This document shows, piece by piece, positions 25,089-36,200 of a DNA stretch of 64,000 nucleotides. Below the pieces are notes generated by a model. That model worked only from the letters and a program-made list of their open reading frames with translations, made no database searches and was not told the DNA's origin. The stretch comes from Campylorhamphus procurvoides. Taxonomy: Eukaryota > Chordata > Aves > Passeriformes > Dendrocolaptidae. The stretch spans positions 620,001-684,000 of the forward strand of contig WBMV01008396.1 of NCBI GenBank assembly GCA_013396655.1, read 5' to 3'. A program made the position numbers and the translations under genes. The first letter of the stretch is position 1, and every line of letters begins with the position of its first letter.

Positions 25089-25878
25089 TGTGGTACGTTG
25101 ACCCTGGCCAGCTGTCAGGTGCACACCCAGCCACTCTCTCACTCCCCGTCCTCAACAGGGGAGGTAGAAGATAAAATACAAAATTTTGTGGGTCAGGATA
25201 AAAACTGGTTCATTTACCAATCAACATCATGGACAAAACAAACTCATCTTGGAGAAAATTAATTTATTCCTAATTAAACAAGCTGAATGGTGAGAAACAA
25301 ACACAAATTAAAATTACACCTTCTCCACACATGGCCCTTCTTCCCAGGTTCAGCTTCACTCCTCCTTCTTCCCCAGCTGTTGTTCCTCTAGTCCACATAC
25401 AAAGCAGCACAGGGGGATGGGCAATAGGACATTGTGGTCAGTATTCAGTAGCTCCTCCCTGTCACTCCTTCCACTTCACACCTTTCCCTTATTCCACCAT
25501 CAGTCCTCTCTGAAGGCTGCAATCCTTCAGAATAAACCTGCTTCTGTGTGGGCCCTCCACAGGCCATGCTTCCTTCAGGGAATGTCACCCATTTCTGGCA
25601 TGGTTCTCTCCACAGACATCCTCTCCGTAGCTGGCAGGGTAATGCCTGCTCCACCTGGAGCACCTCCTCTGTTCCTTCTTCTGTGATGTTAGTGTTGCCA
25701 GGATTAAGTTGATACCACTGACTTGATATGGGCCAAGCTATGTCATGTGATGCACCTCTTGTGGAACTCTCTGAAACCAGCTGTGTTCAGCATATGACAA
25801 GACTCTGGCCTTTTGTCACAGAGTCTAGCCCTGCCCACCCCTCAGCTGCCAACACCTTGCCACATGAGTTTCAAAACA
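25089..25878 (-). mobile_element. Solo LTR of an avian endogenous retrovirus (probably ERVL-type)
   Basis: The plus strand starts TGTGGTACGTTGACCCTGGC and ends near CATGAGTTTCAAAACA, giving TG...CA ends. The order CCAGCTGTCAGGTGCACACC, CTCTCACTCCCCGTCCTC, TGTGGGTCAGGATAAAAAC and the AATTAATTTATTCCTAATTA block matches a common bird LTR that I know from chicken and finch genomes. I infer minus orientation for two reasons. The minus strand starts TGTTTTG...GTGGCAAGGTGTTGG, and it carries an AATAAA signal about 180 bases before its 3' end. No gag, pol or env sequence adjoins it and no second LTR is present, so it is a solo LTR. I could not find a clean 5-base target duplication (AGTTT on the left, CTGGT on the right). 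The family name is from memory and less certain than the LTR call. Confidence 0.72.
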
Positions 25879-25920
25879 CTGGTCTTGTTTTGTTGATTTC
25901 CACAACAAAGCTGTTAGATC

Positions 25921-26008
25921 TAGTCTAGGTGGCCCTGCCTTGGCAGAGAGGTTGGACTAGAAGACCTCAAGAGGTCCCTTTCAACTCTAAATATTCTGCA
26001 ATTCTATG
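25921..26008 (+). mobile_element. CR1 3' tail fragment, plus strand
   Basis: GGTGGCCCTGCCTTGGCAGA, GAGGTTGGACTAGAAGACCT, AGAGGTCCCTTTCAACTCTA and ATTCTGCAATTCTATG follow in the order of a CR1 3' end. Its GGTTGGACTAGA-type tail differs from that of the longer neighbouring copies at 24513 and 26850, so it is a separate and probably older insertion. Confidence 0.87.
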
Positions 26009-26849
26009 AAAGCTGAGTTAGATGTCAATCATTATAAAGCAAAAGCAGGTAGGTGCAAATGATTAAAGGCCAAGAAAGGAATCAAACTGAAAGGAAGTCA
26101 AAACTAGTTTTGGGGAAAATTACTTTGCTATAGTTTATCTTGAGATATTTTTATTTTTTTACCCAACTGCATTACTTTCCTGTGTACTGAGGTATTGTGT
26201 GTACAGAGGTTGCATACAAATCTTGTGAGAGATTGCAGACAAATATGTTTCTTTAGTTTAACTTTCTTCTCTTCCAAATTGCCTAATATACAAATGAAAG
26301 CATATTCTGACAAGTGTCTATTGTGCATAAAAAAGTAGGAATAAAGGCATATCATTCCCTGAATCCAGAAGGTCGTCTATTCCTGTCCTTGAGTGTCAAA
26401 ATTTGATGAGAAATCTATGAGGGAAAACAGAATGTAACCCTGTTCCTTTCAAAAGATCATTCACTCAATTCTCATTTTGAATAAGAAAGGAAAACAGGGC
26501 ATAAACTGAAAGGAATTGGGCTTCAGCTGCCTGCAGCTTCACAGAAGACAGCCTAGTTTTTCTTCCTTTAATTATACCAGTGGTATTTCATCTAATTTCA
26601 CAGAAATATTTTTTATTTACATTATTTTCAATGATCATAACATTCCTATATATTTGAAATTTCAAAAACCTTACTTCCATAGCATAAAAGTTGGTCAAAA
26701 TTCAATAACTTGATAACTTTTTAAGACTATTATCTTTGCCAGTCATTTGATCAAGGATTAAAGGGAGCTGTGTATTTAGATGGGATTCTTCTAAACCCTG
26801 AGTATGACATTATCATTTTCTCATTAAGATCATTATGACCCATACAAAA
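26009..26849. other. Unique AT-rich spacer
   Basis: No gene or known repeat. Short frames on both strands show nothing recognisable. Confidence 0.55.
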
Positions 26850-27635
26850 TTCAAAAAGGAAAAGGATTCTGCTGGATTTTGCACTTGGGATGGGGCAACC
26901 CTGGATGTATATACACACTGGGGAATGAAATGCTGGAAAGTGGTGCCATAAAAAGGGACCTAAGGGTCCCAGTTGATGGCAAGTTGAATATGAGTCAGCA
27001 GTGCCCTGGCAGCCAGGAGGGCCAATGGTGTTCTGGAGAGCATCAGGCAAAGCATCTCCGGCTGGTCAAGGGAGAGGATTCTTCTGCTCTGCTCTGCTCT
27101 GCACTGGGGCAGCCTCACCTTGAATATTGTGTGCAGTTTTGGGGCAGTATAATATAAGATAGATGTTAAGCTATTAGAGAGTGTCCAAGGGAGGGCAATG
27201 AAGACGGTGAGGCACCTTGAGGGGAAGGTGTATGAGGAACAGCTTAGGTCACTTGGTCTGTCCAGCCTGGAGAAAAGACTGAGGGGAGACCTCACTGCAG
27301 TTACAACTTCCTTGTGAGGCGAAGAGGAGGGGCAGGCACTGATCTCGTGGTGGCCACCAGTGGCAGGACCTGAGGGAATGGCCTGAAGTTGCAAAAGAGG
27401 AAGTTTAGGTTGGATATTAGAAAAAGGTTCATCACCCAGAGGGTGGTTGAGCACTGGAACAGGCTCCCCAAGGAAGTGATCACAGCACCAAGACTGACAG
27501 AATTCAAGAAGCATTGGATGATATTCTGAGGGACATGGTGTGACTTTTGGGGATGGTCCTGTGCAGGAATAAGGTGTGGGCTGAGTGATCCTTCTGGGTC
27601 CCTTCCAACTCAGCATATTCTGTGATTCTATGATT
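26850..27635 (+). mobile_element. CR1 LINE with end of reverse-transcriptase ORF, plus strand
   Basis: This is a roughly 785-base 5'-truncated CR1. The 26879-27157 frame reads as the CR1 ORF2 C-terminal region (HLGWGNP, RDLRVPVDGKLNMSQQCPG, GQPHLEYCVQFWGSI). Frameshifts then break it before [13 protein letters not shown] sequence at about 27250. The 3' UTR follows (GGTTGAGCACTGGAACAGG, CACAGCACCAAGACTGACAG), ending in ATATTCTGTGATTCTATGAT at about 27634. Four copies of TCTGC (27083-27102) sit within the coding part, a local expansion. A 245-codon frame on the opposite strand (27697-26960) is antisense to this element and not a gene. Confidence 0.95.
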
Positions 27636-30600
27636 ATCTGCACACAAGTAAAAACTAGAGATAACCTCTGCATTCTTAGTATCTTCTTTATGTGCATTGA
27701 CTTAGTGGGATTGGTACTTGCTCTTTTTCAGCAGCTGCTATAATGGCAGCTGCCTGAAAGCAATGAAGAAACTCTAGAACAAAAAGAGAATATGCCAATG
27801 AGACAGAATGAGGAAAGGCTTTGGTTACTCTGAAAGTAAGCCAGGCAAATCCCAGTATGATTTAAACAGTTTTTTTCAACAGCAGAGATGTCATCTTAGG
27901 AAGTCCTCATAATATATTTTTTTTAGGGTAACCCTTACATAGGTCAGAGACCAAAAGACTGCTATAAGCAAACAGTACTATGTAAATACTTCAACAGTTA
28001 TGAAGACAGATCTTCAGATAACAGTAAGCAAATCCAAAATGGCAGGACAGGAGCTAAAGGTGAAGAAATTGAATCATTTAATGGTCCAAAGCCTGACAGG
28101 TATAGTTTTAATTTAGACTTTGCAAGGCAAAGTGGAGTAGTTGAATATGTTACAATGATATTGTTTTGCACTTCAGTGATTGATCACCAAACTTGCTTCC
28201 TGGAGCCAAAAGGACCTAAGTGCTTTTCTCTAGAACTAAGCTGATAAATATTATGTCTAAGGGCACAAAAGGTCTTTTAAAAATGTCACTAGAACAAAGT
28301 GTACACTTGGAACTAATAATAGCAAAGAGAGGTTGAACTGGTTTAGAAGTGCTGTAAGGGCAGTAAAAACAATCTGCAGAAACAGTCCAGGTTCTGAAAT
28401 AATACAAAATTTGCCATGAGATTTTTAAGTGACTCCTCATATAGAAAACAAAACAAACAAACAAACAAAAACCCAAACAATAAAAAACCTTGAGAACTAC
28501 CGAAATACAATGGAAGAAACCATGTTAATATAAAAATGAATCCCTCAAGATCAGTATCAGGAGACAAATTCTCAGCAACAGGAAATAAGTAGAAGAAGCC
28601 TTTATTAGACATTGAATTCTGATCTTTAACAGAGTGGGAAAATTAAAGACAGGGTCAGTTCTATGAAATATGAAGCTTGCAGACATAGAACAATGTGAAG
28701 TGTGCAATAAATTATATAGCCATCTTCTCTAAAATAGGACTTCTAAATTTTTGTTTTAGTAAAATTGACTTTAATTTACATGTCGATTCTTAACTATTCC
28801 ATCCCAAATAATGGGTAGAAGTCTGTATGCGGTATACACAGACAGAAAAATTCAACAGACCAAGATGTTTGCTTTCAGGATGCAAATCTATTTCCCAGTT
28901 CAAAAAGTAAAAATTGCCTGAAAATAGACAGCATAAACATGTCCAGACCAGATCAATTCTAGACATATTCTCAACATTATGAGTCAGACTTTTCTGCATC
29001 ACTCACCATACTTAAGGGCTAGCATTCAAATTAGAACAGAAATTAATAAGATTTTTAACTGTTCAAGTTCCTAAAGTATGACATATCATAAACTTTATCT
29101 TTCTTTAAAATTAACAGTCATGTAACTCTGAAGAAGTGACTGTAGAACAAATTGTATAACCTTTTAAAATCACCATCTGAAGAACTGCCAATCAACTAAT
29201 TATAATCACATATAGTGCTCTTTAGAAAGAAACCCAAAATAGAAATCTGTCCTCATTCATACGTTACCGTATGTAATTTTTAAAAATCTGTAACCATGAA
29301 TTTTGAACTGATGTACTGTCTTGTCTTGCATCTTAAATGTATAAGACCTAAGTTATATAAAGCAAAGTACAAAGATGTAAGATATACGTTCCATTAAAAA
29401 TGCCTATTTTTCATATGCAGATAACCCTGCCTGGTTCTTTCTACAAATGACCCTTGAATTCTCCTTAGAGTATACGTTCACTTTAGGAAAACTAAAATTT
29501 ATCTGTTAGTGTCAGCTAGTGAATATTTAAGTGTAAATATATATCTTTGGAGATTTTGAAAAATAACACAACAAACATCCAATTCTTACTATATTTGTTC
29601 TTAAGCCATGGTTTCTTTTGGTATATGACACAAGAAAAAGACATCTTTGAGGGGATAAATCTTCAACAGCATTAAAATCTTTAAAGAAAAATATCTTCTC
29701 AGTGGGAAGAACATCAGAAAATAATAGCCACATGTGCCTTGAGTTTAACAAAGTGAAAGCTACTAATTATATATATATGTATAAAAATACACTGTTTGTC
29801 CCTCCAATGGAGTCCAGAACTTATTAAACACTGGGAGTTAAAGCTACTCAAAAGTGCCACATCACATAGAGAAAATTATTGGAGTTTTTGCAGTTCTAAC
29901 TATGAAAAGATGATTAAAATGAGACACAAAATCTTTTTAAATATTCCACTGAACCTCTGCCATTTCCATTTTCAATACTGCCAGACTGAGCCATTTAGTG
30001 GGTTTAGACCACCTGACAATTATTTCACATTATGCACATCAAGTTTTTGGGTTTATTTTTCTGGGAGTTGAGGCATTTATCTTACTAATGAATAGTTACC
30101 TACATGCCAAGTATATCAAGTCATGTAACATCCAGTGAAATTACATGTCTTTATACAAATCATGTTTATTTTCCTTGTTATTAATATGTTATCCAGGTTA
30201 TAGAATAGAAGTTTTTAAACACTTCATAAGGTACATGAGAACTTTACAGAAACTGTTGCACCTCATGTACTTCCCTAGGTTACTGCACAGTCAGATCCAC
30301 ACCCTGTCATTGAAATGTAATGTTTTCTAACTATAGTTCTGTATTACTCCAAAAAGTGGTTACAGAATCACTTAGTTTCTCTGAAACTCCAAGGTTGACA
30401 CAGATAAACAGTAACACAGATTATAATGATGTGTCAAAAGAGACTCTTTAGGCCTCTATTCAGAGGACAACCACACCCATCCAGAATAAAGCCCTTCCCT
30501 CACTGATAACGCTCAGAATCAATTGCTTCTCCTGCTTTGACCGTCTTCAAAGGTTTCATCTAAGGTGACAGGCACAGATGCTGTACAGTGTGAATAACTT

Positions 30601-32899
30601 CTGTGTAAGCAGGGATCTATGAGTGAATTGGCCTATACCCTGGAGAACACACTATTATTTGTTTTGGAGTTCTCTTGTCTGAGGAAAGGAGAAAAAACAA
30701 GTGTCACTTATTATCCTAAATCATTGGAACACAGGGTAATCATTAACTACATTAATTCAGCTGCCCTCAACACAGTAAAGGAAGGAAACTTTCTACAGGG
30801 TTTCTTAGGGCCCAGTCAAGTTAATAGTGCTAGACAGCCCATTAAGACTCTGTGCAAAGAATATAAGTTTTTATCTGATGTATAATTCATACTTAGTCAA
30901 AAATACTTTAACACTTTAAATGATTGAGTGATCTTACTCCTTATAATTTGTACCACCAAGAAGATTGAAAAGCATCTTCATGTGCTGAATATGGAGGAAG
31001 ACAATGAACTTCGATGAATATTACTGAAATAAAGATTCATTTCCAGGTCTTTAACTTTCTATCAGCACTTCTACTCTGCAATTGATGTTGGGGTAGTATC
31101 AACATAAAGAGTAACTGAGATCAAGGATATAGAAAGCTCCTAGCTCCTAGTGTATAAATTCAGACTTCACATCAGGATTCCTTCAAATCCACAGTTTTTC
31201 CAGGAGGGTGGGNAGTACAAATTTCAGAGATTTGACAGTGACATTTCCTGACAGAATATCTGCTCTATCAAGAACAAGTCCATAAGTGTATGCCATCTGT
31301 GACAATAAATGAAAGGTTAGCATAGACTTGTGTTTGTTACTTATTTCAGCAAGCTATTATTTCAATAAAGCCCTTCCAGACTCTATTGGTTAATCCTTTT
31401 TTCCTGTAAAACTTCTCAGTTGCTACCTGACCATGCAAGAAATCAAACTAAGTATGTTACTCAACCTTTCAGGTACCTGAATCTACACTAATTATTGTCC
31501 TTCCACCCTTTATATCCTTTCCTTTATAGAATATTATACTTTTTAAAAAAATATTTTTTTGCTTTAAATTGATGTGACTAGCATATTACCCATGCAACAC
31601 AGTATTAATTATTTGTATTTATAAACATCCCGACAGAACACCTGCTGGGAAATAGTAAATTCGTGATATTCTCAAGGTGCTTTGTAATCAGTAAACTTGG
31701 ATTTGTTTCCTAGTGTTGCAATGAAAAATGATGAGCTGATTAAGGAAGCTTTACATCTTTTAGAACTTGTTTTGCTAGTCTACAAAGACAAAGGCTAAAC
31801 ATATGAGCCTTCATTCCATATGCATTACAGATCCAGTTGGTCTTCTTATGCTATGTATCTTCCAAGCACTAAAATATCAACACAACATACAAAGTTGTGG
31901 AGGATCACACCTCAATTTTCAGAAGATATGCATCCAAATAAGTTAAAATTATAATAAGTGGGGTTAACTTTCTTCATGGCATGTAATATCGTTACCTTCT
32001 TGTATAAATTAATACTTGCTTTTATGATATTTACTTTCTTTTATACTTGTAAATCAATCACCATAATCTGAAGACTAATTGTCATAATTGCTTGGTTGAT
32101 ATCAAAACTCTTGGGTTTACTTTTCCTTTGTGTATAGGAGAATTTCTAATGGATTTTGAATTTACACATTCAATATGTCAAATAGATATTCACATATTTT
32201 AGCAAGATTAATTACAAAATGTCAGTAATTTCTATACAGAAGACAAAACTGTCATTCTGTGGAACAAAAGGTTCTTTAAAAAATTCAGTAAAATCCTCAC
32301 ATTTCATATGACTTCAAAAGGCAGTGAAACACTTGGTACTGATTTCAGAAGGAATTAACACAGAAATATTGATCCCCCTGTCTTTAAGTGACATAAATGA
32401 CATACTGTGATTTCATTTGGATATTTAACAGAAACATGTCATCACATTGTCACTTCTTCATTTTGTAGTTTGCAGTGACTTCTATACCTTTTGCTTTCTT
32501 GAGAATGTAGAAACATGAGGATATTTCCTTAACAAACTTGTCATTCATTTTCTCATTAACTTAAATATATATATATAATACTTTTTAATCAATAGCTACA
32601 TTTGGAATGGCAATGCTTATCCTTTATAATCATCAATTTAAGACTTTAAAGCAAGTGTCACATTCTGAAATTGGACTTTTTTGTGGAATAGAATATATTT
32701 CAGCTACTTCATGTTTAGGTAAGTCAGAAGAAAATAGAGTTTCCTAAAGGTTTTAAAGTTCCCTCTAGATTTTCATGCTGGATGCAAGGTAGCACAAAAT
32801 AAAACAACAGGAATTAAAATATCTATCAAGTTTATATGCAAGATGCTTTAGAAATCTCTTCCACAATAGATTCAAGGTTACAAAGAAAAAGGAGTTTTA
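27636..32899. other. Unique AT-rich non-coding DNA
   Basis: No gene is recognised in about 5.3 kb. It holds an A/C low-complexity stretch (about 28445-28488), a short TA run (about 29766-29782), a TA run near 32565-32578 and one undetermined base at 31213. The frames (for example 29796-30071 and 30619-30885) resemble no known protein. Confidence 0.55.
31213..31213. other. Ambiguous base (N)
   Basis: This is a single N within GGAGGGTGGGNAGTAC, the only undetermined base I noticed. It follows a G-rich run and marks an unresolved consensus call. Confidence 0.98.
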
Positions 32900-32903
32900 T
32901 AGT

Positions 32904-32943
32904 AGGAGGGTGAGGGTGTGGGGAAGGAGGGAGGGAGGAGGGA
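32904..32943 (+). repeat. G-rich tract with G-quadruplex potential
   Basis: At least six runs of three or more G occur within 40 bases, separated by 1-5 bases (GGAGGG, TGAGGG, TGTGGGG, AAGGAGGG, AGGG and so on). This meets the usual G3+N1-7 pattern more than once on the plus strand. It lies in otherwise AT-rich DNA with no adjacent gene. Confidence 0.8.
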
Positions 32944-33051
32944 GAAGATATAGAATACATTTTTAGGACCAAGAAGAGAGTAAAATAAAAATAAATATAT
33001 TTGTTTTAATAACAAAACAGAAGAGAAAAAGGAGTCCACTGCTACTCAGGT
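32944..33051. other. AT-rich spacer
   Basis: A purine-rich then AT-rich spacer between the G-rich tract and the GC-richer patch. Confidence 0.5.
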
Positions 33052-33245
33052 AATCACAGCCCTACCCTGCTGGGCCACACTGTGACCCAACCTTGGCCCA
33101 TCCCAGTGAGGTGCTCCTTAACTCCAGAGATGGGGCTGCCCCCAGAGCCCCAGTTTGTCCTGCTTCTGACTAGGATGATGGGATTGGTATTGTCTGCCTG
33201 CTCCTGCCCTGACAGACCCTGGGAGACTCCTGCAGTGTCCTGACA
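33052..33245. other. GC-rich patch of unknown origin
   Basis: About 190 bases are much richer in G and C than the surroundings (GGGGCTGCCCCCAGAGCCCC, CCCTGGGAGACTCC). A 92-codon minus frame (33054-33332) covers it, but the product resembles nothing I know. It does not match the CR1, SINE or LTR sequences elsewhere in the window. It may be a fragment of an unrecognised repeat or a conserved element. Confidence 0.45.
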
Positions 33246-36200
33246 GCAAAGTGCAGAATTATATATTGATACTGTTGAATTTGTATCAAAAGAGTTTGAG
33301 TGCTCATTGCTTTTCTGAGCCAGATTTACCAAGTATTACATTTTCTTGCCTTTTGTATCCAAGCATTGCCATGTTTTAGTGATCCTCAAGTCAATCCATT
33401 GTACACAAAGAAATCCATTGAAGTCCAAAATCTATTTTCATGTCAGCAAAATCAAAATTAATTTGTGTATTTCAAAATGACTGTGCTTACTTATGTTTTC
33501 ATATTTAGTTTAGTTTAGTGTAGTTTATCTAGAGCTGTTTCTTAAGCCAGGTGATCCAAATAGTTTGGGGTTTTTTTAATCTCACTAAAGAAAAATTCAG
33601 GCTTCCATTTCCTCATTAAGACCTAACATATATCTGTGTATGTCTTGAATTAGCTGGATCTATTGTACATGGGTAAACCACAGTTACAACACATGTGCAG
33701 CAGTTTGGAAGAGTCCAAAGGGCCATTTCTCCAGATATGTGGAAATTTCTGACAGATGTCTAAAATCCTGAAATTCTGCTAAGAGATTTCCAAAAAGAGA
33801 GTGTAGTTGGTGAAATGAAGATATCTTGCACGTTGGGAAAAAAAAAAAAAAAGCACACCACCATGTAAACTCTTCAGTTACTCTGTGTTGGTGCATAAAC
33901 TCTCATAGTTTCAAGGAAATAAAATCTCAGTTTGATCATCATATTGTCTAAATATGCTATATACCTTCAGCAGTGATTTTTTGAAATCCATTATATTTTA
34001 TTTTGTCCTACCTATTTGAGAGAAGAGACAAGGTCTTTCAACTAGTTCATGAAACAGATCAAACCTATAGCAAACACATTTTACCAGCTACAACATAGAT
34101 CCAACAGATTTGGTTTAGCAGTGCACTAAAAGGTTAATATAGACTATTCAAAAAGTTGTGAGGATTCAGGTCTCAAAGGGAAATCCCCATGAAGGTATAA
34201 CAACCTACACATTTGTGACCCGAGGCTAAAAGTATCATCACTTCATATCTGAAGCAGAGAGCAAGATAAGAAATCAAGTGCAAGGAGAGAATATGAATAT
34301 GTGTGCTGCAGATGCTCAAACCTAATCTCTGTTACACCCTCAAACAGTATTAAAAGCAGTGAACAGTCATGCAAAATAACCAATGGGAAAATTTCACAGG
34401 GTGAATTTTATCATGTCAAGTTGCACAGAGAACTGGTATTTAAGGAAATTAAAGCAAAACATAGTGAGCCCACTGAAATTTTGTTTTGTATGTCTAATCT
34501 CCATATGTTACTATAATGACTTCATTTACTGAATGACTTCATAAGAACACAGTATAAATGAAAATATTTTGCTTGGCATAACTGAGAATCAGTTATTCTG
34601 CCTTCTGCATTAGAAGGATTAGCCTCTCTAAAAGAAGACTTTGCATCTCAAATAGCATTATCAAAGATATGGATGTTGTTAGGAAGATTTTTCCACAGTG
34701 GATTTCACAGATCTAAGATTCAACTTAGAATTCAACTGTAGAAGCTTCAAGTAGATTGCAGCTGATTGGTAGCTGTTATTATTTCATACATAAATAAAAA
34801 TTTTTATTGCAATTTGTATCGTCTTGTCCAGGATGCCACTAAGCACAGAATTCCTCTATTAAAAGAAGTATAAGCAATAACTATAAAGAAACATAATAAA
34901 GTATTATAAATAAAGTAATAAAGCCAAATTTGTTTTCCCTAGATTAAAGAGTTTGTGAAATAAATAGAATGGCAGGAGCATCAAATATTCAAGAATCAGG
35001 AAACAGTGATAGCAATGTTCTGAAAACAAACCAAAATAGCAAAAAGTGAAGAAGCACAAGGACTAAACAGAAATTAAGAAGTGGGTGTATATTAAGATTT
35101 GTGCAGAAGGCACTGGATGCATGACTAAACAAGTCATGAGAAATGTAATTGACTGAAAATTTAAATAAATAGATTTTCTAATAAAGCAGTAATACATCTT
35201 TAAAAAAATTAAAAACAAACTTAAAATGCATAGTTTGCAGAACAGAATCAGCTGGCTAAGCAGAAAACATATCATCCAAAACTCACTGTGTTTTATACTT
35301 GCTATTGTATCCTTGTTTAAAGAGGCACATAAATAACAGTTAGGCCAGGATGACTGCATCTTATACCCATTTCCTCTTAACTGATGAATAATTAATGTGA
35401 AAACACTGTAGCTGTCTTAATTAATCAAAAAAACTCCCCCTGTGAAAGGCCTACTTCAACATCTCACTACAACCAAGTTAAAGGTGTTTTGTTTTGTTTT
35501 TTAGACATCACATTCTGTTTGATCATAAAATGCATATATCATATTATTATGAGCAGTCCTGAACTCCATTCTGGAGTGGGGCTTTTTGTTTTTTTTCTTT
35601 TTGAAAGAGGCAGCGCAGGTTGCAGGCTGAAAAATTATTAAAAACTACAGGACTAAACAAAGAAAACATTTCTTGCCCAAAACCTACAAACTGTAGTCCT
35701 GGAAATTCCAATGGACTCTTATAAGCTTTCAACAGCTCACTGCTACTTTATGCTGACATAAAGAAACATATAGGTACATTTTAAAAAAAACATATTTTTA
35801 GAAAATATAGCTGTGTTTACACCAGAGTATTGCATTACTTTCTCAATCTATTCAGTGAAGGGTCCAAGGCTGGAGTACTCTCCATTGAATCAATACAGCA
35901 AGACTCCAAGAACATTTAAGTCACATATATCTGATTTGTGACCAGCCTGAGGTACACTTGGACACACTTATTTTACTGGTTACAAAATATACCCAGCAAA
36001 GACTCTTCCAGAATTTGATCTGCACTCAATACATCTTGCATCATGGACACCTTAACGGACTCAGTTTGTTGTCTCCTGCAGAAGACCTGCGTAACTCTTG
36101 CTATCATTCCCAATAATGTCTAGACAGAAAATAACATGCAAGTACCTGAAAAAGAGGCCAGGATTTAAACAGAGCCAAGACCGTTAGTCTGCCTTGCTCC

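Noticed and set aside
24513..27635. A full endogenous retrovirus between repeats
   Set aside because: Only one LTR is present and no gag, pol or env-like frame adjoins it. The flanking elements are CR1 LINE fragments.
26960..27697. 245-codon minus-strand open frame, the longest in the window
   Set aside because: It is exactly antisense to the plus-strand CR1 element at 26850-27635. The protein reflects reversed CR1 sequence and similar antisense peptides occur at the other CR1 copies.
33838..33853. Poly-A tract as the tail of a processed pseudogene
   Set aside because: The preceding sequence shows no recognisable protein or transcript and no flanking duplication was found. The same holds for A runs near 9928, 11329 and 52340.
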